A stretch of DNA of 64,000 bases, taken from assembly GCA_949316495.1 (NCBI GenBank), contig OX439000.1:64501-128500 (forward strand), written 5' to 3'. This DNA comes from Amphiduros pacificus. Its lineage: Eukaryota > Annelida > Polychaeta > Phyllodocida > Hesionidae. Below, in pieces: positions 42,061-54,315 of this stretch (its first letter is position 1; the number at the start of each line of letters is the position of its first letter). Below the pieces are notes generated by a model, which saw nothing but the letters and a program-made list of their open reading frames with translations, ran no database searches and was not told the DNA's origin. The position numbers were made by a program, and so were the translations under genes.

Positions 42061-42799
42061 TGTATGCATCAAAGACAGTAAAGACCGGAATTTGCAAGCC
42101 TTTACAAATTCTGAAAAGATGTTAAATTTCAAATAAACAAGACAAATACAAGATAATATATTCATGTAAAGATGAACAAGATGCATGTGAAAAGCTTGTC
42201 AAATATGATCTTTACTTGATCTTTACAAAATCAGAAAAGATGTTAAATTTCAAATAAACAAGACAAATACAAGATACTATATGCATGTAAAGATGAACAA
42301 GATGCATGTGAAAAGCTTGTCAAATATGATCTTTACTTGGACACAAAATATGCTTAAATGTATTATTTTGACATTTACAATATTTAGCTAAGATGCTTAT
42401 ATAAAGAAAGCATATTTACAAGAGAAAAAAGGCTATATCTTTATTTGAAGGTTATACCTCAGGGCATTTGGATAATTGATAATAAACGGTATTTGGATTT
42501 TTGCACTGATGGCTATTGTTAGAAAAATAACAATTCAAAAGGTCATTGAAATAAGACTGCTGAAACAATCTGTCTGAAATGAAAATTATTTATAGTAATA
42601 AGAATAACATACACATTTGAAAGACATTTCCAAAAATGGCGAAAGGTCATTGACCGTTTCTGCACAAAAGTTTTCTAAAATACAGGTTCATTGTCCTTCA
42701 AAGGAAACAAGGAGCCTTACTACAAAACATGAATATCCTGAAACTATATGTGACCTTTTCAATCAAGTCCCTTGTTAGAGCTGTATCCATACATGTAAA

Positions 42800-42812
42800 A
42801 GGTCAATGACCT
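42800..42812. promoter_or_regulatory. AGGTCA-A-TGACCT palindrome (IR-1 type), left arm
   Basis: This perfect 13-bp palindrome is the inverted-repeat-1 arrangement of two nuclear-receptor half-sites. Seven more perfect instances lie in the right arm (52538, 52663, 52794, 53105, 53233, 53361, 53489) and near-perfect ones at 42644, 43095 and 53645. Binding is not shown. Confidence 0.5.
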
Positions 42813-43186
42813 TGCCTGAAAATAAGCAGCCCTGAAAAATAATTAAAATCAAGATATTTATCCTTGAATAGGTTGTGACCTTTTCAACCAGGGCCCTTAT
42901 TATAATAAGGCACAAACAGCATAGGGTCGTTTCCATAAAAAAGGTCAATGCCCTAACATGGGAACAATCAATTGTGAAACAGGACAAGGCACATCATATT
43001 ACTGAATTGTGTGTCATCTTTTCAATCAAGGACCTTTTTCAGTAGTTGGTATCATTGAATTTTATAAGTCTTTGTTAGAGCAAAGAATAGTGATAGGTCA
43101 TAGACCTTTCATGTAAAAAAAAATTAAATAATAAGGTGAAACAAAATGACAGTTTCAAATAAGAAATATTAAGGCAAGAACATGTG

Positions 43187-44080
43187 AGTGCAGTGTTCAG
43201 GCTGACAGATCTCTCAAGTTGGTTCTGGTGGAAGGATCTCAAGAGTCCGAAGTGAGATCCTTCCACCAGAACCAACGAGAGAGATCTGTCAGCCTGACAC
43301 TGCACGAACCTATGTTCTTGACTTTATCTCATACTTTACTCTTACAGATAGGTATGAGATAAAGGTTTTGGTTTGATGTCCAATCTATTTAAAGCAACAC
43401 AGAGAGGAAAACATTGCAGCATGTGCAGACCTATGTTGTGTGTGTCAAACAACATAAACAATGCCACGCCCCCTTTTTAATGACGTAACACTCAATGACG
43501 TCATTGCAACATATAATTTATTATGTTATGACGCCATTGAGAGGTGGGCATAGTGCCACTCTATATTGTGAGATCCTTCCACCAAAACCAAAGTAAGAGA
43601 TCTGTCAGCCTGAACACTGCACGAACCTATGTTCTTGACTTTATCTCATACTTTACTCCTACAGATAGGTATGAGATAAAGGTTTTGGTTTGATGTCCAA
43701 TCTATTTAAAGCAACACAGAGAGGAAAACATTGCAGCATGTGCAGACCTATGTTGTGTGTGTCAAACAAAATAAACAATGCCACGCCCCTTTTTAATGAC
43801 ATCACACTCAATGACGTCATTGCAACATATATTTTACTGTTTTTTGCAACACATATTTTACTGTAATGACGTCATTGAGAGGTGGGCATTGAGATCCTTC
43901 CACAAGAACCAACTTGAAAGATCTGTCAGCCTGAACACTGCACTCACATGTTCTTTTCTTTACTGGTCTGGTATATAAACCATTTGCGGTAGATAAATAT
44001 GAGATAAAATCAAGAGCATGGGTTCATGCAGTGTTCAGCCTGACAGATCTCTTTTGTTGGTTCTGGTGGAAGGATCTCAC
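43187..44080. mobile_element. MITE cluster with long terminal inverted repeats
   Basis: A roughly 50-bp sequence (gacagatctctcaagttggt, ggttctggtggaaggatctc) appears at 43200-43245 and 44040-44080 on plus, and as its reverse complement at 43250-43310, 43571-43620 and 43890-43940. The first pair forms a near-perfect hairpin. Two 317-bp direct units (gcacgaacctatgttcttg at 43303 and 43620) carry CRE palindromes TGACGTCA and pyrimidine-rich spacers. The right arm of the large inverted repeat lacks all of this, so it inserted after the arms formed. Confidence 0.75.
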
Positions 44081-44100
44081 TTGTCATTTGGACCAAGGAT

Positions 44101-44199
44101 GATTTGCAAAAGTAGTTCGGCACATGGGTGATCTGCGAAAGTAGTTCGGCAGAGGGGTGATCTGAGAAAGTAGTTCAGCAGAAGGGTGATCTGCAAAAG
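44101..44199. repeat. 29-bp minisatellite, about 3.4 copies
   Basis: Units begin gatttgcaaaagtagttcgg at 44101, then near 44130, 44159 and 44188, each with gtagttcggcag-type sequence. It is next to the MITE cluster and absent from the right arm. Confidence 0.85.
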
Positions 44200-45454
44200 A
44201 ATATCTCATAGGTGCAGAACACCCTCTTGAAGCACCAAGTATGAGATAATGAATAATTTGTGACTCTCTCGATTAAGGCCCTTGATAGAAAAGTACACAA
44301 AGCAGAAAAAGGTCTTTGACCTTGCATCAAATCAAGCATTCCTGGAAGAAGACAAAATGCAATGTATATCAATCCTTGATATATGTGAACCTTTTAATCT
44401 GAGTCCTTGTACGAACATTGCATAAACTGTTGGAAGACCTTTATTTGAAACCAGCAATCCTGAATAATTAAAACAAACTGTACATCAAAGTATGTTTCTT
44501 GTCAATGACCTTGCATCAAAATAAGTATATATGAAACAAAACAAAAGGAAAGGCTGTGCACTGTATGGTTGTCATTAAATAATATTTAACCATTCAAATC
44601 AAGGCCCTTGTGAGCACAGTATGTAGACTTGTCATTGGCCCTGTCTGAAAACTAGCACCTCTGAAACAAAACAAAAGACAATGTGTGTTATATATTATAT
44701 TTGACCTTCATGTTGATGGTTTGATCTTTTCAATCAGCTCCCTCGTCAAAACAGCCCATAAACTTGTAAAAGCTCATTGACCTTGGCTGGAGATATGCAG
44801 TCCTGAAACAGAGTAAAATTAAATTATATTGTTACAGCAAAAAGAATATCCTTGGAGGTGGTGTTTTCTGGAGTAAAATGCCCTGCAAAACAATATTTCT
44901 TTTTTCTACCGCCTAAATTCATACTGCTAAATGAACTATGATATGTAAATGGCATGTGGAGGTTTCAGCCTGTCACTGCTCCTGTATGGAAATGGACATT
45001 CAATGTGTTACAAGTGTGTCAAAATAATGTTTAGTAAGGCACACAAATATCTTAGTCCTGCCTGCTCATCTGCTGTGTGAGTGTTTTCTACCAAATGGTA
45101 ACTTTCCAGGAAGTTAATCAAGATTTATATGTCACCATTGATGTAATGAGGGGGTGAATGAATGCCCCTTGTCCCAGATGAAAGAAGATAAATTATATGA
45201 CCGGATGACCCAGACTGATTGACCCCAAACATCTGGACATTTGCAAGACTGGGATAAAAAGGGAAAACTATTGACAAGGATAATGTGTACATGTCTCACA
45301 TGCTGTCTGCAGTGTAAAACCAAACACCAACTGGATTTCTATCAGTATCTAATTTATAACTCAGCAAATTAAAATGTCAACCAAAATTTGTCAAGAATTG
45401 TCAAGAAATGGATCTATTCTCCAATGTAACTTACAAACCAACACTGGCTGATAT

Positions 45455-45640
45455 CTTGGCTTGAAATGGCAGGCGTGATTTTGATGTTTTATACCTTTCT
45501 TGTCACTTCCCATCCAAGATTTGCTAATATCTTGGCTTGTAGTGAACATATTTTCACTCGTAAAAGTCCTAACAGTATCTAAACAACCTCAGGAACATAT
45601 ATGTTGAGATATTTAAGAGATCTGAATGTTGAATAGTTTT
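45455..45640 (-). repeat. satellite monomer at the inner end of the left arm
   Basis: One 190-bp satellite monomer lies in reverse orientation (aagatttgctaatatcttgg, ggcaggcgtgatttt), matching the array at 55.3-58.1 kb. It mirrors the forward satellite adjoining the right arm at 51246-51540. Confidence 0.8.
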
Positions 45641-46009
45641 GATATTATTGATGAACTTCATTGTTTTAACTGTTTTCATAGAATGTCCTTTGGTGATTTG
45701 TGGGGAAAGGGGTTGCACTTGGTGATCACGTCTTATCATGGGCATCTAAATCTTGGAATGGTGTTAATCACCAGGGCCTATGTGTGCACTAAATTCAACC
45801 ATTCTTCCGGGGATCAAACTTAGTTAATATGATATTTTATTTGTGATTGTTTTAACTTTGATTTTATTTATATTTGTTGGCTATAAAATATTACCACTTA
45901 AGTCGAAATACATCTCTTGGTAAATCCAATATCACTTGTAATCCATTCACTATTCTGCTCCTCTCAAACCGATATACATATCACCCATCCCTATTTAAAC
46001 GATCAATCC

Positions 46010-47490
46010 AAAACGGTCGAGGGCGAAGGGCATGTGCTATCTGACATGAAGTAAACAAAAACATCTTTACGCCAACTAACATCTCAACCCGTAATTGCTT
46101 TGGGATCCTGGACGTTACACTATCGGAAACATCTGAACATCTAGGATCAACCCAAACATTAACATGCCCCAAAAATAATGCATACAAAGAATTGACCATT
46201 GTTTGTTGCAATGCACAATCAATTTCTAATGAGATGCTGCTTGTTAAGAACTACTTCTTCGAGAACAACCTTGATGCCTCGTTTCTAAATGAGACATGGT
46301 TACATGAAGAAACGGATGAGATGATAACCAACCACTTGGAGGAGGGCAACCTTAAACTTGAATCTCTTCCCTGACTTGGCAGGTCCGGTGGAGGGATAGG
46401 AATTATTTTTAAGCATTAACTGCCCTTAATAATTCTGAGGGCGAAGGGCATGTGCTATCTGACATGAAGTAAACAAAAACATCTTTACGCCAACTAACAT
46501 CTCAACCCGTAATTGCTTTGGGATCCTGGACGTTACACTATCGGAAACATCTGAACATCTAGGATCAACCCAAACATTAACATGCCCCAAAAATAATGCA
46601 TACAAAGAATTGACCATTGTTTGTTGCAATGCACAATCAATTTCTAATGAGATGCTGCTTGTTAAGAACTACTTCTTCGAGAACAACCTTGATGCCTTGT
46701 TTCTAAATGAGACATGGTTACATGAAGAAACGGATAAGATGATAACCAACCACTTGGAGGAGGGCAACCTTAAACTTGAATCTCTTCCCTGACTTGGCAG
46801 GTCCGGTGGAGGGATAGGAATTATTTTTAAGCATTAACTGCCCTTAATAATTCAGAAAACTGTTCAACCAGCCACTGCAACTATGGAACTAATGGAAACT
46901 TCTGTCAAACTAAATGGGAAAAATATTACTTTTGTGACTATATATCGACCTGAGCCCTCTGATAAAAATAGGTACACTTTTTATGACGAAATTACAGGAA
47001 AAATTGCCCACTATTCACTTCTCACACATGAAGTCATATTCCTGCATGACTATAATTTTCACATGATTAAACCTGAAATACCTGATATTATTAGATTTAA
47101 TAATATTCTGGACACCTTCGAGATGACCCAATGGGTGAATGAACCGACTCATAAGCTTGGAAACACCCTTAATCCCTTGACATTACTAAAAGGGCACCTA
47201 GTTGATGATTACATATCCTACCATAAAATGATCATAATGACCTTTAACCTTGCCCCACTTAAGCCTAGTAAGAAATCCATAAGGTTTTAAAAAACTAGAT
47301 ACTGAGGCCCTTAGAAAGGACATAAGATCTATTGCTCAAGATACCATTTCATTGAATGAATTTTCACTTCAGGATATGGTAGATTACTATATCTCTAAAC
47401 TTACATCCATTATGATGGACATGCTCCCTTCAAGGAGTCACTCACCCCTGCCCGCAAATCTGCACCATGGATGAATCAAATGATAAAATC
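46010..47490 (+). pseudogene. L2-type LINE endonuclease fragment with 418-bp tandem duplication
   Basis: Endonuclease pieces of the LINE B type: CCNAQSISNEMLLVKNYFFE, NETWLHEETD, TIYRPEPSDKNRYTF, HDYNFHM, THKLGNTL. The first part (46019-46436) is repeated directly at 46437-46854, so the N-terminal endonuclease sequence occurs twice. Stop codons and changed residues (LHDYN for LGDYN, SYHKM for SDHKM) show it is inactive. It ends near 47490 before the RT. It sits between the arms of the large inverted repeat. Confidence 0.8.
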
Positions 47491-48029
47491 TGAGATATCC
47501 CTTAAGAGAAGACACTGCCCGAAAAATAAGATTTACAAAAATAAACATGTATTGTTTTTCCATTGTAAAGACCAATGAAGATCTTTCAGCTAATAAACAA
47601 TTTTGTAAATACCATTTACTTATTTACAATGCTTAAATATGTTGTATTTTACCAAATATATCAAATTGCACGTATCAGTTCATAAACAATGTTGTAAAGA
47701 TTGTTGAATGTCTTTACAATATTGTATTTATGTTGTTAATATCAGTATATATTCATATCACCTTTAATCAATATTATGGTTAATTGTATTTTTCAACTTG
47801 GACATTTTGATCATATATTTGTATATGTATATGAGAATAGGGATTTTTTTTATACATGTTACATAAAGAGCTTCACATGAAAGGACAAACAAATATGTAA
47901 AATTACTTCTATGATTAGTAGCTCTTGGAATTGCATATATGCACATATGCATACAACATTGGAAAATGTGCATTTGAGGACTTTATTTGAATTGATAAAT
48001 TACTACAATAGGATATTATATATTGCATT
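47491..48029. other. spacer without genes
   Basis: AT-rich, with dispersed ttgtaaag/ctttacaat motifs that echo the ends of the inverted-repeat arms (e.g. tttgtaaataccatttac). No open frame is worth reporting. Confidence 0.6.
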
Positions 48030-50765
48030 GTAAGTGACAAGATATCTCTATTTGCATGTTCCTCAGGTTGTTCAGATACTGTTATGACTTTTCAAAGTGA
48101 AAAAATGTTCACTACAAGCCAAGATATTAGCAAATCTTGGATGGGAAGTGACAAGAAATGTATAAAACATTAAAATCTCGCCTGCCATTTTTTACACCTT
48201 TATGGTACTATTCAACATTCAGATCTCTTAGATATCTCTATTTCCATGATGCTGAGGTTGTTTAGATACTGTTAGGACTTTTCAGAGTGAAAATATGTTC
48301 ACTGCAAACTAAGATATAAGCAAATCTTGCATTATAAGTGACAAGAGAGGGTATAAAATGTAAAAAAATTGTGTAAATCGCGCCTGCCGTTTTTTTATAC
48401 TTTAATGGTACTATTCAACATTCAGATCTCTTAGATATCTATATAACCATGATCCTGACATTGTTTAGATACTGTTAGGGCTTTTCAAAGTGAAAATATG
48501 TTCACTACAAGCCAAGATATTAGCAAATCTTGGATGGGAAGTGACAAGAATGGTATAAAACATTAAAATTGCGCCTGCCGTTTTTTACACCTATATGGTC
48601 TTATTTATTATACAGATCTCTTAGATATCTCTATTTCCATGATCCTGAGGTTGTTTAGATACTGGTAGGACGTTTCAGAGTGAAAATATGTTCACTACAA
48701 GCCAAGATATTAGCAAATCTTGGATGGGAAGTGACAAGAAATGTATAAAGCATTAAAATCTCGCCTGCCGTTTTTTACACCTTTATGGTACTATTCAACA
48801 TTCAGATCTCTTAGATATCTCTATATCCATGATCTTGGGGTTGTCTAGATACTGTTAGAACTTTTCAGAATGAAAATATGTTCACTGCAAACTAAGATAT
48901 AAGCAAATCTTGGATTGTAAGTGAGAAGAAAGGGTATAAAATGTCAAAAAATTGTGTAAATTGCGCCTGCCGTTTTTTATACTTTTATGGTACTGTTCAA
49001 CTTTCAGATCTCTTAGATATCTATATTACCATGAACCTGACATTGTTTAGATACTGTTAGGGCTTTTCAGAGTGAAAATATGTTCACTACAAGCCAAGAT
49101 ATTAGCAAATCTTGGATGGGAAGTGACAAGAAAGGTATAAAACATTAAAATTGCGCCTGCCGTTTTTTACACCTTTATAGTACTATTTATCATACAAATC
49201 TCTTAGATATCTCTATTCCCATGATCCTGAAGTTGTTTAGATACTGTTAGAACTTTTCAGAGTGAAAATATGTTCACTACAAGCCAAGATATTAGCAAAT
49301 ATTGCATGGGAAGTGACAAGAAAGGTATAAAACATTAAAATCGCGCCTGCCGTTTTTTACACCTTTATGGTACTATTTATCATTCAGATCTCTTAGATAT
49401 CTATGTTTCCATGATCCTGAGATTGTTTAGATACTGTTAGGACTTTTCAGAGTGAAAATATGTTCACTACAAGCCAAGATATTAGCAAATCTTGGATGGG
49501 AAGTAACAAGAAAGGTAAAAAACATTAAAATCGCGCCTGCCGTTTTTTACACCTTATTGGTACTATTCAACATTCAAATCTCTTAGATATCTCTAAATCC
49601 ATGTTCATGAGGTTGTCTAGATACTGTTTGGTCTGTTCAGAGTGAAAATATATTCACTACAAGCCAAGATATTAGCAAATCTTGGATGGGAAGTGACAAG
49701 AAATGTATAAAATATTAAAATCGCGCCTGCCGTTTTTTACACCTTATTGGTACTATTCAACATTCAAATCTCTTAGATATCTCTAAATCTATGTTCATGA
49801 GGTTGTCTAGATACTGTTTGGTCTTTTCAGAGTGAAAATATATTCACTACAAGCCAAGATATTAGCAAATCTTGGATGGGAAGTGACAAGAAATGTATAA
49901 AACATTAAAATCGCGCCTGCCGTTTTTTACACCTTATTGGTACTATTCAACATTCAGATCTCTTAGATATCTATATTTCCATGATGCTGAGGTTGTTTAG
50001 ATACTGTTAGGACTTTTCAGAGTGAAAATATGTTCACTGCAAACTAAGATATAAGCAAATCTTGCATTATAAGTGACAAGAGAGGGTATAAAATGTAAAA
50101 AAATTGTGTAAATCGCGCCTGCCGTTTTTTTATACTTTTATGATACTATTCAACATTCAGATCTCTTAGATATCTATATTACCATGATCCTGACATTGTT
50201 AAGATACTGTTAGGGCTTTTCAAAGTGAAAATATGTTCACTACAAGCCAAGATATTAGCAAATCTTGGATGGGAAGTGACAAGAATGGTATAAAACATTA
50301 AAATTGCGCCTGCCGTTTTTTACACCTTTATGGTACTATTCAACATTCAGATCTCTTAGATATCTCTATTTCCATGATCCTAAGGTTGTTTAGATACTGG
50401 TAGAACGTTTCAGAGTGAAAATATGTTCACTACAAGCCAAGATACTATTCAGATGTCTTAGATATCTTTATTTCCATGATCCTGAAGTTGTTTAGATACT
50501 GTTTGGTCTTTTCAGAGTGAAAATATATTCACTACAAGCCAAGATATCAGCAAATCTTGGATTTGAAGTGACAAGAAAGATATAAAACATTAAAATCGCG
50601 CCTGCCGTTTTTTACACCTTTATGGTACTATTTACCATACAGATCTCTTAGATATCTCTATATCCATGATCCTGAGGTTGTTTAGATACTGTTAGGTATT
50701 TTCAGAGTGAAAATATGTTCACTACAAGCCAAGATATTAGCAAATCTTGGATGGGAAGTGACAAG
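48030..50765 (+). repeat. 190-bp satellite array 1
   Basis: Monomers are marked by aagatat at 48121, 48311, 48514, 48704, 48894, 49096, 49286, 49476, 49666, 49856, 50046, 50249, 50439, 50541 and 50731. Spacing is 190 bp, with 202-203 bp after the variant reading ctaagatataag. Variant monomers at 48894 and 50046 are 1152 bp apart, a six-monomer higher-order repeat. One monomer is internally shortened (50439-50541). Conserved elements per monomer: atcgcgcctgccg plus a T run, agatctcttagatatct, ttcactacaagcc. Confidence 0.95.
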
Positions 50766-51245
50766 TGTGTAAACATGTCTATACTTTTTAAGTTTACTTG
50801 TGGTTGTGATTGACATAAGCTAACATTCATATACAGCATATGTTTAACACTGTTTATGCACTGTCTACATATACATCTCTAAACTTAATATGTTTACCTC
50901 TGATAAGGTACAATATTGGAAACCTTTGTATACTGCATACGTTTAGTCTTGTTTATGAACTGTGAATGTAAACATTTTTATACTTATGGATATATATGAT
51001 GTAAGTAAACCTACATATACTGTATGCTTACTTGCACTGTAGATAATTGAAGCATGATATGCACGTTGCCACTCCTTAAAATCTGAAATGGTGAACCAGT
51101 GGGGGATTGTTATCTGGTAATAATTAAGTGTTTCCTGCCACACACATTCTTCATGCTTTGAATATATGAATCTGGCACTCTCAATTGTAGGGCAAACATG
51201 TGTAAGCAGGAGCTTTATTGTGTCATCTGAGCAAAACAAGGTTTC
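50766..51245. other. non-satellite spacer
   Basis: AT-rich single-copy-looking sequence with several gtaaac/gtttac motifs. Its right end, agctttattgtgtcatctga (about 51210), matches blocks of the segmental duplication at 25283 and 32250, so a piece of that unit is embedded here. The minus frame 50943-51239 has no recognisable domain. Confidence 0.6.
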
Positions 51246-51540
51246 TGTTTAAATCTCTTAGATATCTCTTATTTCATGATTCTTATGATGTTTAGATACT
51301 GATAGGACTTTTCAGATTGAAAAAATGTTCACTACAAGCCAAGATATTAGCAAATCTTGGATAGTAAGTGACAAAAAGAGTATAAAATGTCTAAATCGCG
51401 CCTGGCGGTTTCTACACTTTTATGGTACTATATAACATTCAGATCTCTTAGATATCTATATTTCCATGATCCTGAGGTTGTATAGATACTGTTAGGACTT
51501 TTCAGAGTGAAATTATGTTCACTACAAGCCAAGATATCAG
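51246..51540 (+). repeat. satellite monomers adjoining the right arm
   Basis: About one and a half monomers of the 190-bp satellite in forward orientation (acaagccaagatattagcaa near 51331, aaatcgcgcctggcgg near 51391), diverged from array 1. Confidence 0.85.
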
Positions 51541-54229
51541 CCAATGTTGGTTTGTAAGTTACATTGGGGAAGAGATCCATTTCTTGACAATTCTTGACAA
51601 ATTCTGGTTGACATTTTATTTGCTGAGTTATAAATTAGATACTGATAGAAATTCAGTTGGTGTTGGGTTTTACACTGCAGACAGCATGTGAGACATGAAC
51701 ACATTATCCTTGTCAATAGTTTTCCCTTTTTTCCCACTCTTGCAAATGTCCAGATGTTTTGGGGTTAATCAGTCTGGGTTATCCGGTCATATAATTTATC
51801 TTCTTTCATCTGGGACAAGGGGCATTCATTCACCCCCTCATTACATCAATGGTGACCTATAAATCTTGTTTAACTTCCTGGAAAGTTACCATTTGGCAGA
51901 AAACACTCACACAGCAGATGAGCGGCCAGGACTAGGATACTTGTGTGCCTCACTAAACATTATTTCAACACACTTGTAACACATTGAATGTCCATTTCCA
52001 TACAGGAGCAGTGACAGGCTGAAACCTCCACATGCCATTTACATATCATAGTTCATTTAGCAGTATGAATTTAGGTGGTAGAAAAAGGAAATATTGTTTT
52101 GCAGGGCAGTTTCCTCCAGAAAACACTACCTCTAAGGATATACTTTTTACTGTAACAATATAATTTGATTTTACTCTGTTTCAGGACTGCATATCTCCAA
52201 GCAAGGTCAATGAGCTTTTACGAGTTTATGCACTGTTTTGACAAGGGAGATGATTGAAAAGATCAAACCATCAAGGTCAAATATAATATATAACATACAT
52301 TGTCTTTTGTTTTGTTTCAGAGGTGCAAGTTTTCAGACAGGGTCAATGACAAGTCCACATACTGTTCTCACAAGGACCTTGATTTGAATGGTTACATATT
52401 ATTCAATGACAACCATACATTACACAACCTTTCCTTTTGTTTTGTTTCATATCTACTTATTTTGATGCAAGGTCATTGACAAGAAACATACTTTGATGTA
52501 CAGTTTGTTTTGTTTCAGGATTGCTGGTTTCAAATAAAGGTCAATGACCTTCCAACAGTTTATGCAATGTTCGTACAAGGACTCAGATTAAAAGGTTCAC
52601 ATATATCAAGGATTGATATACATTGCATTTTGTCTTCTTCCAGGACTGCTTGTTTTGATGCAAGGTCAATGACCTTTTTCTGTTTTGTGCACTGTTCTAT
52701 CAAGGGCCTTAATCGAGAGAGTCACAAATTCTTCAATATCTTATAAACTGTCATTTTGTTTCACCTTTTTTATTTTATTTTTTTTTACATGAAAGGTCAA
52801 TGACCTATCACTATTCTTTGCACTAACAAAGACCTTTATTGATAAGGTCTTATAAAATTCAATGATACCAACTACTGAAAAAGGTCCTTGATTGAAAAGA
52901 TGACACACAATTCAATAATATGATGTGCCTTGTCCTGTTTCACTATTGATTATTCCCATTTTAGGGCATTGACCTTTTTTATGTAAATAATTTTTTGCTG
53001 TTTGTGCATTATTATAATAAGGGCCCTGGTTGAAAAGGTCACAACCTATCCAAGGATAAATATCTTGATTTTTATTATGTTTCAGGGCTGCTTATTTTCA
53101 GGCAAGGTCATTGACCTTTTACAAGTATGGATACAGTTCTTATAATAAGGGCCTTGGTTGAAAAGGTCACAACCTATCCAAGGATAAACATCTTGATTTT
53201 TATTATGTTTCAGGGCTGCTTATTTTCAGGCAAGGTCATTGACCTTTTACAAGTATGGATACAGTTCTTATAATAAGGGCCTTGGTTGAAAAGGTCACAA
53301 CCTATCCAAGGATAAATATCTTGATTTTAATTATGTTTCAGGGCTGCTTATTTTCAGGCAAGGTCATTGACCTTTTACAAGTATGGATACAGTTCTTATA
53401 ATAAGGGCCTTGGTTAAAAAGGTCACAACCTATCCAAGGATAAATATCTTGATTTTAATTATGTTTCAGGGCTGCTTATTTTCAGGCAAGGTCATTGACC
53501 TTTTACAAGTAATGATACAGCTCTAACAAGGGACTTGATTGAGAAGGTCACATATAGTTTCAGGATATTTATGTTTTGTAGTAAGGCTCCTTGTTTCCTT
53601 TCAAGGACAATGAACCTGTATTTTAGAAAGCTTTTGTGCAGAAATGGTCAATGACCTTTTGCCATTTTTGGAAATGTCTTTCAAATGTGTATGTTATTCT
53701 TATTTCTATAAATTATTTTCATTTCAGACAGATTGTTTCAGCAATTTTATTTCAATGACCTTTTTAATTGTTATTTTCCTAACAATGGCCATCAGTGCAA
53801 AAATCCAAATGCCCTTTATTATCAATTATCCAAATGCCCTGAGGTATAACCTTCAAATAAAGATCTCTTGTAAATATGCTGTCTTTATATATAAGCATCT
53901 TAGCTAAATATTGTAAATGTCAAAATAATACATTTAAGCATATTTTGTGTCCAAGTAAAGATCATATTTGACAAGCTTTTCACATGCATCTTGTTCATCT
54001 TTACATGCATATAGTATCTTGTATTTGTCTTGTTTATTTGAAATTTAACATCTTTTCTGATTTTGTAAAGATCAAGTAAAGATCATATTTGACAAGCTTT
54101 TCAGATGCATCTTGTTCATCTTTACAAGCATATAGTATCTTGTATTTGTCTTGTTTATTTGAAATTTAACATCTTTTCTGATTTTGTAAAGGCTTGCAAA
54201 TTCCGGTCTTTACTGTCTTTGATGCATAC
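51541..54229. repeat. inverted-repeat structure: right arm
   Basis: This is the reverse complement of the left arm (42061-45470) without the MITE insertion. 52150-53770 consists of degenerate modules, each roughly a TTTCAGGxxTGCT start, a GGTCAxTGACC centre and an AAGGxCCTTGxTTGAAAAGGTCA end. The outer end has the 120-bp double repeat (about 53955-54195). Open frames here (52510-52746, 53644-53907) are chance. Confidence 0.85.
53030..53530. repeat. 128-bp tandem repeat, four copies
   Basis: acaacctatcc occurs at 53041, 53169, 53297 and 53425, an exact 128-bp period. Each unit contains AGGTCATTGACCT (53105, 53233, 53361, 53489). Copies are almost identical, so the amplification is recent, and the left arm lacks it. 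Confidence 0.95.
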
Positions 54230-54315
54230 ATTAAAGGTCTTGTAAATTGCCAATTTACAGTTTGTAAATATGTCTGAAAGGTCATGTTAATTTCAAATTT
54301 ACTTCAACAATATAT

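Larger units (their letters stand above)
42061..45470. repeat. inverted-repeat structure: left arm
   Basis: This arm is the reverse complement of 51541-54229. Its outer end tgcatcaaagacagtaaaga (42065-42084) matches the right outer end near 54205-54225, and its inner end (ccaatgtaacttacaaacca) matches 51545-51565. Identity is high by eye apart from an extra MITE cluster (about 43180-44205) in the left arm. The outermost part is a 120-bp unit repeated twice (42101-42345). The middle is a degenerate series of modules with AGGTCA/TGACCT motifs. Confidence 0.85.

Noticed and set aside
42775-45323. Several 60-76-codon minus-strand ORFs in the left arm
   Set aside because: They lie in degenerate repeat modules, with inverse counterparts in the right arm that do not preserve the frames as protein.
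45981-46629. Two minus-strand 67-76-codon ORFs
   Set aside because: They are antisense to the tandemly duplicated L2 endonuclease fragment and identical because the DNA is duplicated.
48030-50765. CRISPR-like array or clustered regulatory repeats
   Set aside because: The 190-bp units are head-to-tail with no unique spacers and have higher-order structure. This is satellite DNA in a eukaryotic genome.
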